A DNA stretch of 64,000 nt from Actibacterium sp. MT2.3-13A (GTDB lineage Bacteria; Pseudomonadota; Alphaproteobacteria; Rhodobacterales; Rhodobacteraceae), in the NCBI RefSeq assembly GCF_018139985.1, contig NZ_JAGSOU010000002.1, positions 1-64,000 of the forward strand, given 5' to 3'. Position numbers and translations under genes: made by a program. This document shows, piece after piece, positions 25,403 through 32,812 of the stretch (position 1 is its first letter; every line of letters begins with the position of its first letter). The notes below the pieces were generated by a model. The model saw only the letters and a program-made list of their open reading frames with translations. It did no database searches and was not told the origin of the DNA.

Positions 25403-26788
25403 ATGGGTACAATTTGGCCTCCCGATTTCCGCGATTCTCCGGGGCCGAAATACCTTGCATTGATACAATCCCTGCGCGCGGCCGTGCGATCGGGCGAACT
25501 GGTCCAGGGCACGCGCCTGCCGCCGGTGCGCGAGCTGGCCTGGCAGCTGGGCATCACCCCGGGCACGGTGGCGCGGGCCTACAAGATGGCCACCGAGGAG
25601 GGGCTGATCGACAGTCGGGTCGGGCGCGGCAGTTTCGTGGCCGGGACCGCCGTCCCCGCGCCGGTGGTCGAGGAGCCGCTGATCAACAGCATGCAACCCG
25701 ATGTGCTGGATTTCCGCGCCTGCCGGGGGTCCGATGTCGGGCAGGGGGCGCTGATCGGCGCCGCGCTGGCGTCGGTAGGCGAGGGCTGGTGCAGCATCGA
25801 CTATCCCACCGCCGATACCGACCTGGCCGCGCGTCAGGCGGTCTGCGACTGGATCGGGCAGGAGCGGGCCGGCCGTCTGACGCCCGATGACATCGTGCTG
25901 GGGCTGGGGGCGCAGAACTCGGTGATGATGACGCTGCAGACCTGCCTCAGCGGCCCGGCGCCGGTGATCCTGACCGAGGAGCTGGCCTATCCCGGCATGC
26001 GGCACGCCGCGCGGCTGCTGCGCGCCCAGCTGATCGGAGTGTCGATGGATCAGAACGGCATCCGGCCCGACCGCCTGGAGGAGGCGCTGCGCCGGCATGG
26101 CGGGCAGGTGCTGCTGACCTCGGCCGAGGTGCACAGCCCCACCACCATTCGGACCAGCGCGGAACGGCGGCAGGAGGTGGCCGACATCGCGCGCCGCTAC
26201 CAGTTGCAGGTCATCGAGGACGACTGCCACTGCATCACCCGCCCCGAGGCGCCCTCCTACCGCGCGCTCTGCCCCGAGCGGGGCTGGTTCGTCTCGTCGC
26301 TGAGCAAGGTGTTCAGCGCGACGCTGCGCTTCGGCTATGTCGCCTGCCCGGCGCAGATGGCGCAGGCGGCGCGGCAGGTGGCGCAGTCCACCTTCTACGG
26401 GCTGCCGCAACCGATCCTCGATCTCGGATGCGAGTTGCTGCGCTCGGGCGAGGTGGAGCGCGTGCGCCAGCAGGTGGTCGTGAGCGTGGCCGAGCGGGTC
26501 AAGACCGCGGTCAACATCCTCGGCCGCTGGGATCTGCGCTGGCGTCCCGACGTACCCTTCATCTGGCTGAAGTTGCCGCAGGGCTGGCGCGGCTCGACCT
26601 TCACCATGGCCTGCGAGGCGCGGGGCATCCGTATCAAGCCGGCGGACGAATTCGCGCTGCCTGACGGCTCGGCGCCGCATGCGGTGCGGCTGGCGCTGAA
26701 CAGCTCCATTCCGGACGCGGCCTACGAGTCGGCGCTCAAGACCATGGGCGATATGCTGGCCCATCCGCCCGCTGCCGTCGATCTGTGA
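25403..26788 (+). CDS. MocR-type regulator: GntR winged helix fused to a PLP-dependent aminotransferase-like domain
   Basis: A 461-residue fusion. Residues about 15-75 are a GntR winged helix (GTRLPPVRELAWQLGI and GTVARAYKMATEEGLI). From about 95 on is a fold-type I aminotransferase-like domain with the PLP lysine in SSLSKVFSATLRFGYVAC and the Asp-containing segment VIEDDCHC. The ATG at 25403 is preferred because the GntR domain begins right after it; an upstream ATG at 25313 would add 30 residues over the operator repeats. It probably regulates itself and the divergent DUF1127 gene. Confidence 0.9.
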   Translation: MGTIWPPDFRDSPGPKYLALIQSLRAAVRSGELVQGTRLPPVRELAWQLGITPGTVARAYKMATEEGLIDSRVGRGSFVAGTAVPAPVVEEPLINSMQPDVLDFRACRGSDVGQGALIGAALASVGEGWCSIDYPTADTDLAARQAVCDWIGQERAGRLTPDDIVLGLGAQNSVMMTLQTCLSGPAPVILTEELAYPGMRHAARLLRAQLIGVSMDQNGIRPDRLEEALRRHGGQVLLTSAEVHSPTTIRTSAERRQEVADIARRYQLQVIEDDCHCITRPEAPSYRALCPERGWFVSSLSKVFSATLRFGYVACPAQMAQAARQVAQSTFYGLPQPILDLGCELLRSGEVERVRQQVVVSVAERVKTAVNILGRWDLRWRPDVPFIWLKLPQGWRGSTFTMACEARGIRIKPADEFALPDGSAPHAVRLALNSSIPDAAYESALKTMGDMLAHPPAAVDL

Positions 26789-26853
26789 TGGGGTAACATG
26801 ATACCGAAATCACAACCCATTGTTTTGGCACATAAAATCCTGCATTGTTGCGC

Positions 26854-26881
26854 TTGACGCTGCGCGAGAAACGCTTAAAAA
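26854..26881 (+). promoter_or_regulatory. Candidate promoter of rplM-rpsI
   Basis: TTGACG (26854-26859), 16 bases, then TAAAAA (26876-26881), about 65 bases upstream of rplM. This fits a housekeeping promoter by position and sequence. Confidence 0.5.
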
Positions 26882-26945
26882 GCCTCCATCCAAGCATCCG
26901 GGGGCGCCGAAGGCCCCCCAGACCACAGCCAATAGGGCCATCGAT

Positions 26946-27407
26946 ATGAAAACCTTCTCTGCGACTCCGGCAGACATCGAGAAGAAATGGATCCTGATCG
27001 ACGCCGAGGGCGTCGTTCTGGGCCGTCTCGCCTCGATCGTCGCCATGCGTCTGCGCGGCAAGCACAAGCCGTCCTTCACGCCCCACATGGACATGGGCGA
27101 CAACGTCATCATCATCAATGCCGACAAGGTCCAGCTGACCGGCAAGAAGCGTGACGACAAGAACTACTACTGGCACACCGGCCACCCGGGCGGGATCAAG
27201 AGCCGCACCGCGCGCCAGATCATCGAGGGCGCCTACCCCGAGCGTGTCGTCACCCAGGCTATCAAGCGCATGCTGCCGGGCAACCGCCTGAGCCGCCAGC
27301 TGATGACCAACCTGCGCGTCTATGCCGGGGCCGAGCATCCGCACGAAGCCCAGAACCCCGAAGTGCTGGACGTCAAGTCCATGAACTCCAAGAACACCCG
27401 GAGCTGA
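26946..27407 (+). CDS. rplM: Large-subunit ribosomal protein L13
   Basis: A 153-residue uL13 starting [20 protein letters not shown], with [19 protein letters not shown] and the [14 protein letters not shown] signature near 110-123. The length is normal. The ATG at 26946 gives the usual N-terminus; an upstream in-frame ATG would overlap the promoter. It is followed 2 bases later by rpsI, the usual L13-S9 pair. Confidence 0.97.
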   Translation: MKTFSATPADIEKKWILIDAEGVVLGRLASIVAMRLRGKHKPSFTPHMDMGDNVIIINADKVQLTGKKRDDKNYYWHTGHPGGIKSRTARQIIEGAYPERVVTQAIKRMLPGNRLSRQLMTNLRVYAGAEHPHEAQNPEVLDVKSMNSKNTRS

Positions 27408-27409
27408 CA

Positions 27410-27901
27410 ATGGCTGAAGAAATCAAATCCCTGGACGCGCTGAACGCCGTCGCCGGTGGTGCCGAGGCTCTTGTCGCCGAGATCGCCGAGCCCCGCGAAC
27501 CCGTCCGTGACGAGCTGGGCCGCTCCTACGCCACCGGCAAGCGGAAAGACGCGGTTGCCCGCGTGTGGATCAAGCCGGGCTCCGGCAAGGTCACCGTCAA
27601 CGGCAAGGAACTGAACGTCTATTTCGCGCGTCCCGTGCTGCAGATGATCCTGCGCCAGGCCTTCACCGTCGCCGGCGTCGAGGGCCAGTTCGACGTGATG
27701 GCCACCGTCAAGGGCGGCGGTCTGTCGGGCCAGGCCGGTGCGGTCAAGCACGGCATCTCGAAGGCGCTGCAGCTCTACGATCCGTCGCTGCGCCCGGCGC
27801 TGAAGGCCGCGGGCTTCCTGACCCGCGACAGCCGCGTCGTGGAACGCAAGAAGTTCGGCCGCCGCAAGGCCCGCCGCAGCTTCCAGTTCTCCAAGCGCTG
27901 A
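27410..27901 (+). CDS. rpsI: Small-subunit ribosomal protein S9
   Basis: A 163-residue uS9. An N-terminal extension of about 35 residues, common in alphaproteobacteria, precedes the core [20 protein letters not shown]. The C-terminus ends [17 protein letters not shown], the tail that touches P-site tRNA. It is cotranscribed with rplM and followed by a terminator. Confidence 0.97.
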   Translation: MAEEIKSLDALNAVAGGAEALVAEIAEPREPVRDELGRSYATGKRKDAVARVWIKPGSGKVTVNGKELNVYFARPVLQMILRQAFTVAGVEGQFDVMATVKGGGLSGQAGAVKHGISKALQLYDPSLRPALKAAGFLTRDSRVVERKKFGRRKARRSFQFSKR

Positions 27902-27921
27902 TCGGCGTTTCAACGATTTCG

Positions 27922-27954
27922 GAAGGGGCCGCTTCATGCGGCCCTTTTCATTTT
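27922..27954 (+). terminator. Rho-independent terminator of rplM-rpsI
   Basis: AAGGGGCCGC-TTCAT-GCGGCCCTT (one bulged G) is followed by TTCATTTT, about 20 bases past the rpsI stop. Confidence 0.85.
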
Positions 27955-28018
27955 GGGGCCTCGCCGCGGCGCAGCTGGCAGGCGCGGCCTGCTCCGGCAA
28001 TTGCCGGGCGGGCAGGGG

Positions 28019-28684
28019 TCACTCGTTTCCGGTGACCGGGCGATAGCGTTTCTCCGGGTCCGCCGCCGAAGGGTCGGGCGGCGCCGGGATCCGCGGCGGC
28101 GCGGGCTGCGGGGCGGGTGCGACCGCGGCGCCGCCCAGGGCCGCCGGCGCCGTGCTCTCCGCCCGCGCCGGACGGATCCGGGCCATCGCCTCGGCGAAGC
28201 CCTTCACCGACAGCGGGATCGCGAAGGCGCCCTGGCCGGGATTGGTCACCGATATGCTGGCGCTGCCGCCGCGCGAAAACGCCTGCAGCAGGTCCTCGGG
28301 CACCGTGCCCTCGATCAGGCAGCCCTGCTGGGTGCAGCGCGACAGCCGCACGGCGATGGAATAGCCGGTATCGGTGGCGATGGTCGCCCCCTTCTCCAGG
28401 TCGATGCCCAGCGGCAGGGCGATCTGGGTGCGCATGGCCTGGCGGGCCTCGTCCCAGGCAAAGGTTGCCACCAGGGCGATGGCGCTGCCGTTGTTGATCA
28501 GGATGCGCTGGTAGATCTGGCACTGGCCGACCGGCGCGTCGAAACATTCCAGAACCCAGTCCTGGATGTTCTCGCGGCTGTCGGGTTGCGGGTAGTCGGC
28601 GGTCTGCGCCGACGCCTGGGCCGCCGCCCAGACCAGCGCCAGGGCCGCCGCTGCGCCGGCGGCAATCGGGCGCGTCCTAGGCAC
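28019..28684 (-). CDS. Invasion-associated locus B (IalB) family protein, last gene of the curli operon
   Basis: A 221-residue exported protein. The signal peptide ends near ASA-Q (about residue 26). The mature domain shows the IalB pattern: DWVLECFDAPVGQCQIYQRI near 42-61, LPLGIDLEKGATI, the cysteine pair in LSRCTQQGCLIEG near 113-125, and SVKGFAEAMARI near 159-170. The last 40 residues are Pro/Ala-rich. It begins with GTG inside the end of csgG (8-base overlap), so it is translationally coupled to the curli secretion channel. Its job in curli is not established; a periplasmic accessory role is an inference. Confidence 0.82.
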   Translation of the reverse strand: MPRTRPIAAGAAAALALVWAAAQASAQTADYPQPDSRENIQDWVLECFDAPVGQCQIYQRILINNGSAIALVATFAWDEARQAMRTQIALPLGIDLEKGATIATDTGYSIAVRLSRCTQQGCLIEGTVPEDLLQAFSRGGSASISVTNPGQGAFAIPLSVKGFAEAMARIRPARAESTAPAALGGAAVAPAPQPAPPRIPAPPDPSAADPEKRYRPVTGNE

Positions 28685-29642
28685 CTTCCGCGCCCTCCGC
28701 GGGGGCCTTCGCGGTCTGGGTCTGGGGCGCGGGCGCGGTTTTCGCCGGGGCCGCGGCGGCGGTGGCGGATGCGGCGACCGCCCCCGCCTTGCGCTGCCGG
28801 TAGAGGGCGATGTGGCGACTCTGCTCGGCGGCGTTCTGGAAGGACCACAGCCCGTTCATCGCCCCCTCGATGACCAGGCTGTAGACGGCCAGTTCGATCG
28901 CCTGCCGCACGGCCAGGCCCACCGGCTCGTTGCGGGACAGTCCGGCCTCGATCTCAAGGATCTCATCGGCGGAGACGTAGCGGAACACGTCGCCCCGCAC
29001 GAGCACGGAATAGACCGTCTTCTCGGTCATCACCGAGGTCAGGACCTCGCCGGTGTTCACGCTGACCGCGCGCAGCGACACGGTCAGGCGGTCGCGCCGG
29101 TAGCTGGTCGAGGCGCCGACGCCGAGGATCCGCGCGCCGAAACCGCCGGTCATGCTGTTGGTGTCGTAATCGATGATGCCCCCCTCGAGGATGATGCCGG
29201 CAAAGCGCAGCGGCGGCAGGACCGAGCGGGAGGTCCCGCGATAGGCGAGGTTGGTCTGGTCGATCAGGTTGCGCTCGGTCAGCAGGTTCTGCAGGCCCGC
29301 GCGTTCGACCACGTTGAACCAGCCCGCGCCGCCGACATCCTTCAGAACGTCGATGAGGACGGCCGTGCCGCCCTGGGTCACGGCCTTGGAAAAGCGTGAG
29401 AAATTGTCGGCGGGCTTCTGCTGGCCGGTCTGGTCGGAATAGCCGTAGACCGCCACGTCCACCGGGCGCCGCGGCGCGGGCAGCCGCTCCAGTTCGACCC
29501 CGATCGCGGTCTTGGTGGCGAAGGAGGGCGGCGCGCCCTGAAGCTCGGGAAGGTCGCCGGGTGCGGCGCAGGCGCCCAGCAGGGCCGCCGAAAGGATCAG
29601 GGCTGCCGCCCCCGGCGCCGATCTGAAATGGAGTTTTGGCAT
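28677..29642 (-). CDS. csgG: Curli secretion channel lipoprotein CsgG
   Basis: A 321-residue outer-membrane lipoprotein that forms the nonameric channel for curli subunits. The lipobox is LLGAC near residues 21-25. The core has RPVDVAVYGYSDQTGQQKP near 59-77, the GWFNVVERAGLQNLLTER region near 104-121, GGIIDYDTNS with the membrane-hairpin segment following, and VSLRAVSVNTGEVL. The C-terminal tail of about 40 residues (Ala/Pro/Thr-rich) is an extension. ATG at 29642 is chosen because it gives a normal lipoprotein signal. Confidence 0.94.
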   Translation of the reverse strand: MPKLHFRSAPGAAALILSAALLGACAAPGDLPELQGAPPSFATKTAIGVELERLPAPRRPVDVAVYGYSDQTGQQKPADNFSRFSKAVTQGGTAVLIDVLKDVGGAGWFNVVERAGLQNLLTERNLIDQTNLAYRGTSRSVLPPLRFAGIILEGGIIDYDTNSMTGGFGARILGVGASTSYRRDRLTVSLRAVSVNTGEVLTSVMTEKTVYSVLVRGDVFRYVSADEILEIEAGLSRNEPVGLAVRQAIELAVYSLVIEGAMNGLWSFQNAAEQSRHIALYRQRKAGAVAASATAAAAPAKTAPAPQTQTAKAPAEGAEGA

Positions 29643-29725
29643 GGTCGTCCCGCCTTGATAATCATCAATGAAATCGACCGGCGCATGCCGAAGGCGCATG
29701 CGCCGCGCCCGTTGCCCTGTTGCGA

Positions 29726-30064
29726 TCAGGGGTTGGTGCCGCCGGTTCCGCCCGTGCCCCCAGTGCCGCCGGTCCCCCCCGTGCCGCCCGTTCCGCCCGT
29801 GCCGCCGCCCCCCAGGCCGCCAAGGTCGATGGTGATCGGCGGAAAGGTGATCTGCGGCACGCCGCCGCCGCTGCTGCCGCCATTGCCGGTGAACTGGTTC
29901 TGGCTCTGGGCCAGGCCGAGAAGATAGTCGATGTTGTTGGGATTTCCGCCGAAGCCGGGATTGACCGGGGTGTATATGAGGTCCGTCGCGGCGGCGCCGG
30001 TCGCGCTGATCGCGGCGGCCCCGAAGAGCACCGCCGCTGCCAGAAATTTCATTCGGGGTCTCAT
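29726..30064 (-). CDS. csgF: Curli assembly factor CsgF, shortened, with Gly-Gly-Thr repeat tail
   Basis: CsgF docks in the CsgG channel and couples secretion to nucleation. This 112-residue form has a signal peptide to about residue 26, then the conserved mature N-terminus with NPGFGGNPNN at 35-44 and LLGLAQSQNQF at 48-58, the part that binds inside CsgG. The globular C-terminal half of E. coli CsgF is missing; instead there is a Gly-rich stretch and eight GGT units ending NP. The start ATG follows TTGGAG. It lies between csgB-like and csgG genes. Confidence 0.88.
   Translation of the reverse strand: MRPRMKFLAAAVLFGAAAISATGAAATDLIYTPVNPGFGGNPNNIDYLLGLAQSQNQFTGNGGSSGGGVPQITFPPITIDLGGLGGGGTGGTGGTGGTGGTGGTGGTGGTNP
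29735..29806 (-). repeat. Eight tandem 9-bp units encoding Gly-Gly-Thr at the CsgF C-terminus
   Basis: Eight in-frame units encode GGT. Third positions vary between units (Thr codons ACC, ACG and ACT; Gly codons GGC, GGA and GGG), so the protein pattern is kept while the DNA has drifted. Confidence 0.9.
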
Positions 30065-30080
30065 GCGTGTCTCCAATCGG

Positions 30081-30680
30081 TCAGTTGAGCTTCACCACCG
30101 TGCCCGGCGGCGCGTTCCGGATGACGATGCCGCCGTTGTAGTTCTGGCCGGCCTGGCCGTAGACCACGGTGGTGCTGGTGGAATCGACCAGCGCCACGGA
30201 CGCTCCCAGCCCGTCGCCCAGCTGCACGGTGCTGACCGCGTTGTCGGCACCGCGGAGGATCCCGACCAGCGAGTCGTTGTTGCTGCCGAACTGCGCCTGG
30301 GCGATGGTGCTGCCGGGCGAGTCCTCGATCACCCCCACCGCTCTGTTCGACTGGCCGAGCTGGATCGAGGCCAGAGCCGCCCCCGGGCTGTTCGTCGAAT
30401 AGGCGCTGGCCCTGTTGCCGCTGCCCTGTTGCACGATGATGGAGGTCGCGCTGCGGTTCGTGCTTTCCGCGGAGCCCAGCCCGTTGGGAAGGGTGGCCGT
30501 GTAGGGATTTTGTCCGTTGGCGACAACGAGTTGTTCGAGCGAGAAATTCCCGACGCTGAACGAGAGATCCTGCGCCTGAGCCGCGGTCGCGAGACCCAGC
30601 GCCAGCAGCGCCCCCGCCACGCCGGCAGGGCAGCGCGGCCAGGGGCGCCGGCGGATCGGGCGGCTGCGTTGCATGGTCAT
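30081..30680 (-). CDS. csgB: Curlin-repeat protein, CsgB-like minor subunit
   Basis: A 199-residue secreted protein. The signal peptide is long and basic, ending near AQA-Q (about residue 36). The mature part has irregular curlin-type repeats with the Q-x-G-x-x-N pattern (IIVQQGSGNRASAY, SIQLGQSNRAVGV, QAQFGSNNDSLVGI, TVQLGDGLGASVAL). They are less regular than in the csgA-like gene, which fits a nucleator role. The C-terminus ends VVKLN. CsgB rather than a second CsgA is inferred from position and repeat irregularity. Confidence 0.75.
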   Translation of the reverse strand: MTMQRSRPIRRRPWPRCPAGVAGALLALGLATAAQAQDLSFSVGNFSLEQLVVANGQNPYTATLPNGLGSAESTNRSATSIIVQQGSGNRASAYSTNSPGAALASIQLGQSNRAVGVIEDSPGSTIAQAQFGSNNDSLVGILRGADNAVSTVQLGDGLGASVALVDSTSTTVVYGQAGQNYNGGIVIRNAPPGTVVKLN

Positions 30681-30719
30681 GACGGGTCCCCACCAATCAC
30701 TCGATCATTCAAAAACATC

Positions 30720-31085
30720 TCAAATATCCGGGAGCGCGCGCGCCCCGCTGCACTCCGTCCGCGTCGCGCCATCCGTCAATGTGACCCGCACGGTGGCCAT
30801 CGCGCCTGACCTGTTGTTTACCACAATTCTGGAAAACCGTGTAGGTTCCCGACCGGACAGCATCACCGAGCCGCTTTGCTGCGACACGGAGAGGTTGCCG
30901 CCGGCGCGGATTTCGGCGGTCACGCTGTACCGCGCCGTCACCTCCCGGCCGGAATCGGCCACGCTTTGAATGACGGTGAAATCGCCCTCCACCTCGAACC
31001 GGACCGAACAGCTGAGCGCGGCCGCGGGATCTGGGGCAAGGACCAGCATGCTGGCCAGGACATGAGCGATGAAACGGCGCGGCAT
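30720..31085 (-). CDS. csgH: CsgH-like curli assembly protein
   Basis: A 121-residue exported protein with a signal peptide to about residue 23 and a small beta-rich mature domain (SCSVRFEVEG, TARYSVTAEI, SVSQQSGSVMLSG, SRIVVNNRSGAMATVRVTLTDG). Two cysteines, near 26 and 113, could form a disulfide. The size, immunoglobulin-like strand pattern and place between curlin genes match CsgH, the alphaproteobacterial counterpart of CsgC that keeps curlin from polymerising in the periplasm. Confidence 0.72.
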   Translation of the reverse strand: MPRRFIAHVLASMLVLAPDPAAALSCSVRFEVEGDFTVIQSVADSGREVTARYSVTAEIRAGGNLSVSQQSGSVMLSGREPTRFSRIVVNNRSGAMATVRVTLTDGATRTECSGARALPDI

Positions 31086-31114
31086 GGCGGCGGGCCCTTG
31101 ATATCCGGGGGAAA

Positions 31115-31136
31115 CCGGGGGCGCGGACGCCCCCGG
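31115..31136 (-). terminator. Strong hairpin between csgA-like and csgH-like genes (attenuator)
   Basis: On the minus strand CCGGGGGCG-TCCG-CGCCCCCGG is a perfect 9-bp stem, extended beyond a 2-base bulge by GGGAAA/TTTCCC. It lies about 20 bases past the csgA-like stop. It probably ends most transcripts after the major subunit, lowering the downstream genes. Confidence 0.65.
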
Positions 31137-31155
31137 CGTTTCCCGGGCAACCGGA

Positions 31156-32127
31156 TCAGCGGTTGTTCTGATAGTTGACCGCTTCGTTGTTGGTCCCCGT
31201 CTGGAGGATCGCGCTCCGGTTGTTGGTGCCGAGCTGGAGATTGGCCGCCGAGTTGCTGGCCGCGCCCATCGCGCCGAAGGGCGTGCCGCCGCCGGGCAGC
31301 ACCGTCGTCCCGATCGGAAGCCCGTCGCCGGTGCCGAACATGTCCGTGGTGAAGCTCTTCGTCGGGTCGATCGTGGTCAGCGACGCGACCAGGGTGGTGC
31401 CGCCCTGGTTGATGTAGGACTGGTTGGCGCCGCCTTCCTGCAGCGAGGCGACGGTGTTGTTCGTGCCGTCCTGGAAGCTGACCGAGGTGTTGCTGTTGCC
31501 CACCTGGGCATGGGCGGCAAGATTGCCCTGCTGCGCGGTGTCGCCCGACTGCAGGGCGATCGCGGCGTTGTTGTCGCCCAGCTGTGCGATGGCCGCCGCG
31601 TGATCGTTGCCGTCCTGCACGGCCGCGGCCGTGTTGCCGTCGCCGACCTGGGTGATGGCCGCCTCGTGGTTGGCGTAGGACTGGCTGACCAGGGCCGCGT
31701 TGTTGTCGCCGACCTGCAGCGTCGCCGACTCGTTCCAGCCGCCGATCTGCATGTTGACGGCGGCGTTGTCGTTGCCCAGCTGGAACTGGACGTTGCGGCT
31801 GAAGTTGCCGGCGCCGCCGGGATCGAGGCCGATGCTCGGGTTGTTGTTGGCGCCTTGGGCGTTGGCCGTGCCGCCGGCGATCACGCCGTCGCCGACCTCG
31901 GCCGAGGCCAGTTCCTGGTCGCCGCCGGTCAGGCCGTTGTCACCCACTGCGCTGGCGCCCTCGGTGGCGACGACCGCCTGGGTGCTGTCATCGGAGTTGA
32001 TCGAAGATGCCTGTGTGCCTGCGGTTGCCGAGGCCTCGTCGCCGGGGCCGGTCCCGGCGGTTTCGGCGGCGAAGGCCGCCCCTGCAAGCGAGAGTACAGC
32101 CGTGGTCGTGAGAAAAATACGTTTCAT
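31156..32127 (-). CDS. csgA: Curlin-repeat protein, CsgA-like major amyloid subunit
   Basis: A 323-residue secreted protein with a signal peptide to about residue 20. Residues about 21-108 are a Gly/Ala/Ser/Asp-rich region. From about 112 to 240 come six or more curlin repeats with the Q-x-G-x-x-N-x-A pattern (QFQLGNDNAAV, TLQVGDNNAAL, ITQVGDGNTAA, IAQLGDNNAAI, HAQVGNSNTSV). After a 50-residue linker two more repeats close the protein (NLQLGTNNRSAI, LQTGTNNEAV). This is about twice the length of E. coli CsgA. An AGGAAGGAAG ribosome site precedes the ATG. It is the first gene of the curli operon. Confidence 0.88.
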   Translation of the reverse strand: MKRIFLTTTAVLSLAGAAFAAETAGTGPGDEASATAGTQASSINSDDSTQAVVATEGASAVGDNGLTGGDQELASAEVGDGVIAGGTANAQGANNNPSIGLDPGGAGNFSRNVQFQLGNDNAAVNMQIGGWNESATLQVGDNNAALVSQSYANHEAAITQVGDGNTAAAVQDGNDHAAAIAQLGDNNAAIALQSGDTAQQGNLAAHAQVGNSNTSVSFQDGTNNTVASLQEGGANQSYINQGGTTLVASLTTIDPTKSFTTDMFGTGDGLPIGTTVLPGGGTPFGAMGAASNSAANLQLGTNNRSAILQTGTNNEAVNYQNNR

Positions 32128-32218
32128 GACACGCTTCCTTCCTGAAAAACGAATACGGCCCCTGCAATTTGAGCCGTGTCCCCAGTCTGCGGAAAAACCG
32201 GCGGAAGGAGTATTGGTG

Positions 32219-32233
32219 TTAACTGCTAGTTAA
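32219..32233. promoter_or_regulatory. Perfect CtrA-type box upstream of the curlin gene
   Basis: TTAACTGCTAGTTAA (TTAA-N7-TTAA) lies 92 bases upstream of the csgA-like start, in the gap shared with the divergent small-protein gene. It is a full match to the CtrA consensus. Confidence 0.6.
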
Positions 32234-32251
32234 TTGCTAAGTCCCTTCGTG

Positions 32252-32285
32252 GACTAGTAAGTTTCGACTAGTTGGTTTCAGCTAG
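32252..32285. repeat. Tandem 14-bp CTAG-containing repeats in the curli control region
   Basis: GACTAGTAAGTTTC (32252-32265) is followed directly by GACTAGTTGGTTTC (32266-32279) and a partial AGCTAGAAA. CTAG occurs at 32226, 32254, 32268 and 32282, spacing 28, 14 and 14. CTAG is generally rare in proteobacterial DNA, so this array looks like a regulator-binding site. Confidence 0.6.
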
Positions 32286-32382
32286 AAATCCCGGCCTGGG
32301 CGCCGCGCCGGACGGAAAACGGTTGACCGGCATCCGCGGGCGGACCGATAGTCGGGGACAGGATGTCGCTCGGAGACAGACC

Positions 32383-32679
32383 ATGCCGAAACTGATTTCG
32401 ACCCTGGTTTTGATCGCGGGATCTGCGCTCTTCGGTGCCCAGGCTGCCGCCGATACCCGGGCCACCGTTCCCCAGATCTCCGGGGGCGACGGCGCCTTCG
32501 TCGTCCAGGTGCCCGGCGGGCAGCGCCAGATGGCGCCGATCAACCGCGGCCAGACCCCGCCGCGCCGCGCCGCACAGACGCCGCCGCCGCGCCGCGATTT
32601 CATCCTTGATTTCGGCGGGCAGGGCGCGCCGTTTACCCTGCCGTCGGTGCGCGAGGGCGTGCGGATCTCGCTCAACTGA
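32383..32679 (+). CDS. Small proline/arginine-rich secreted protein, divergent from curli operon
   Basis: A 98-residue protein with a signal peptide (hydrophobic to about residue 20, cleavage near AAA-D). The mature part has a short ordered start (VPQISGGDGAFVVQVPGG), a Pro/Arg-rich middle (about 50-72), and an end FILDFGGQGAPFTLPSVREG. CGGAGA lies upstream of the ATG. It is not CsgE by length or sequence. The position between the curlin gene and the LuxR regulator gene suggests a curli-related or matrix role. No family was recognised. Confidence 0.65.
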   Translation: MPKLISTLVLIAGSALFGAQAAADTRATVPQISGGDGAFVVQVPGGQRQMAPINRGQTPPRRAAQTPPPRRDFILDFGGQGAPFTLPSVREGVRISLN

Positions 32680-32738
32680 GCACGCCACGACGGGGCTCTC
32701 TGGCGTCAGCGCGTTTACAAAACGGGCCGGTTGCGTTA

Positions 32739-32753
32739 TTAACTTTGAATTAA
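32739..32753. promoter_or_regulatory. Perfect CtrA-type box upstream of the LuxR regulator
   Basis: TTAACTTTGAATTAA (TTAA-N7-TTAA) lies 60 bases upstream of the chosen start of the LuxR-family gene, in an AT-rich promoter-like stretch. Confidence 0.6.
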
Positions 32754-32812
32754 GAGTTCATTTTCTGTTTTTGATTAATGGTGCATTGTGTGTTCCGGGG
32801 GGGGCGTATTTT

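Noticed and set aside
29735-29806. A CRISPR array or non-coding satellite
   Set aside because: The 9-bp units have no spacers, stay in frame and encode the C-terminal tail of CsgF.
32383-32679. CsgE for the small secreted protein divergent from the curlin gene
   Set aside because: It is shorter, Pro/Arg-rich and lacks the CsgE sequence pattern; no other CsgE candidate was found in the window.
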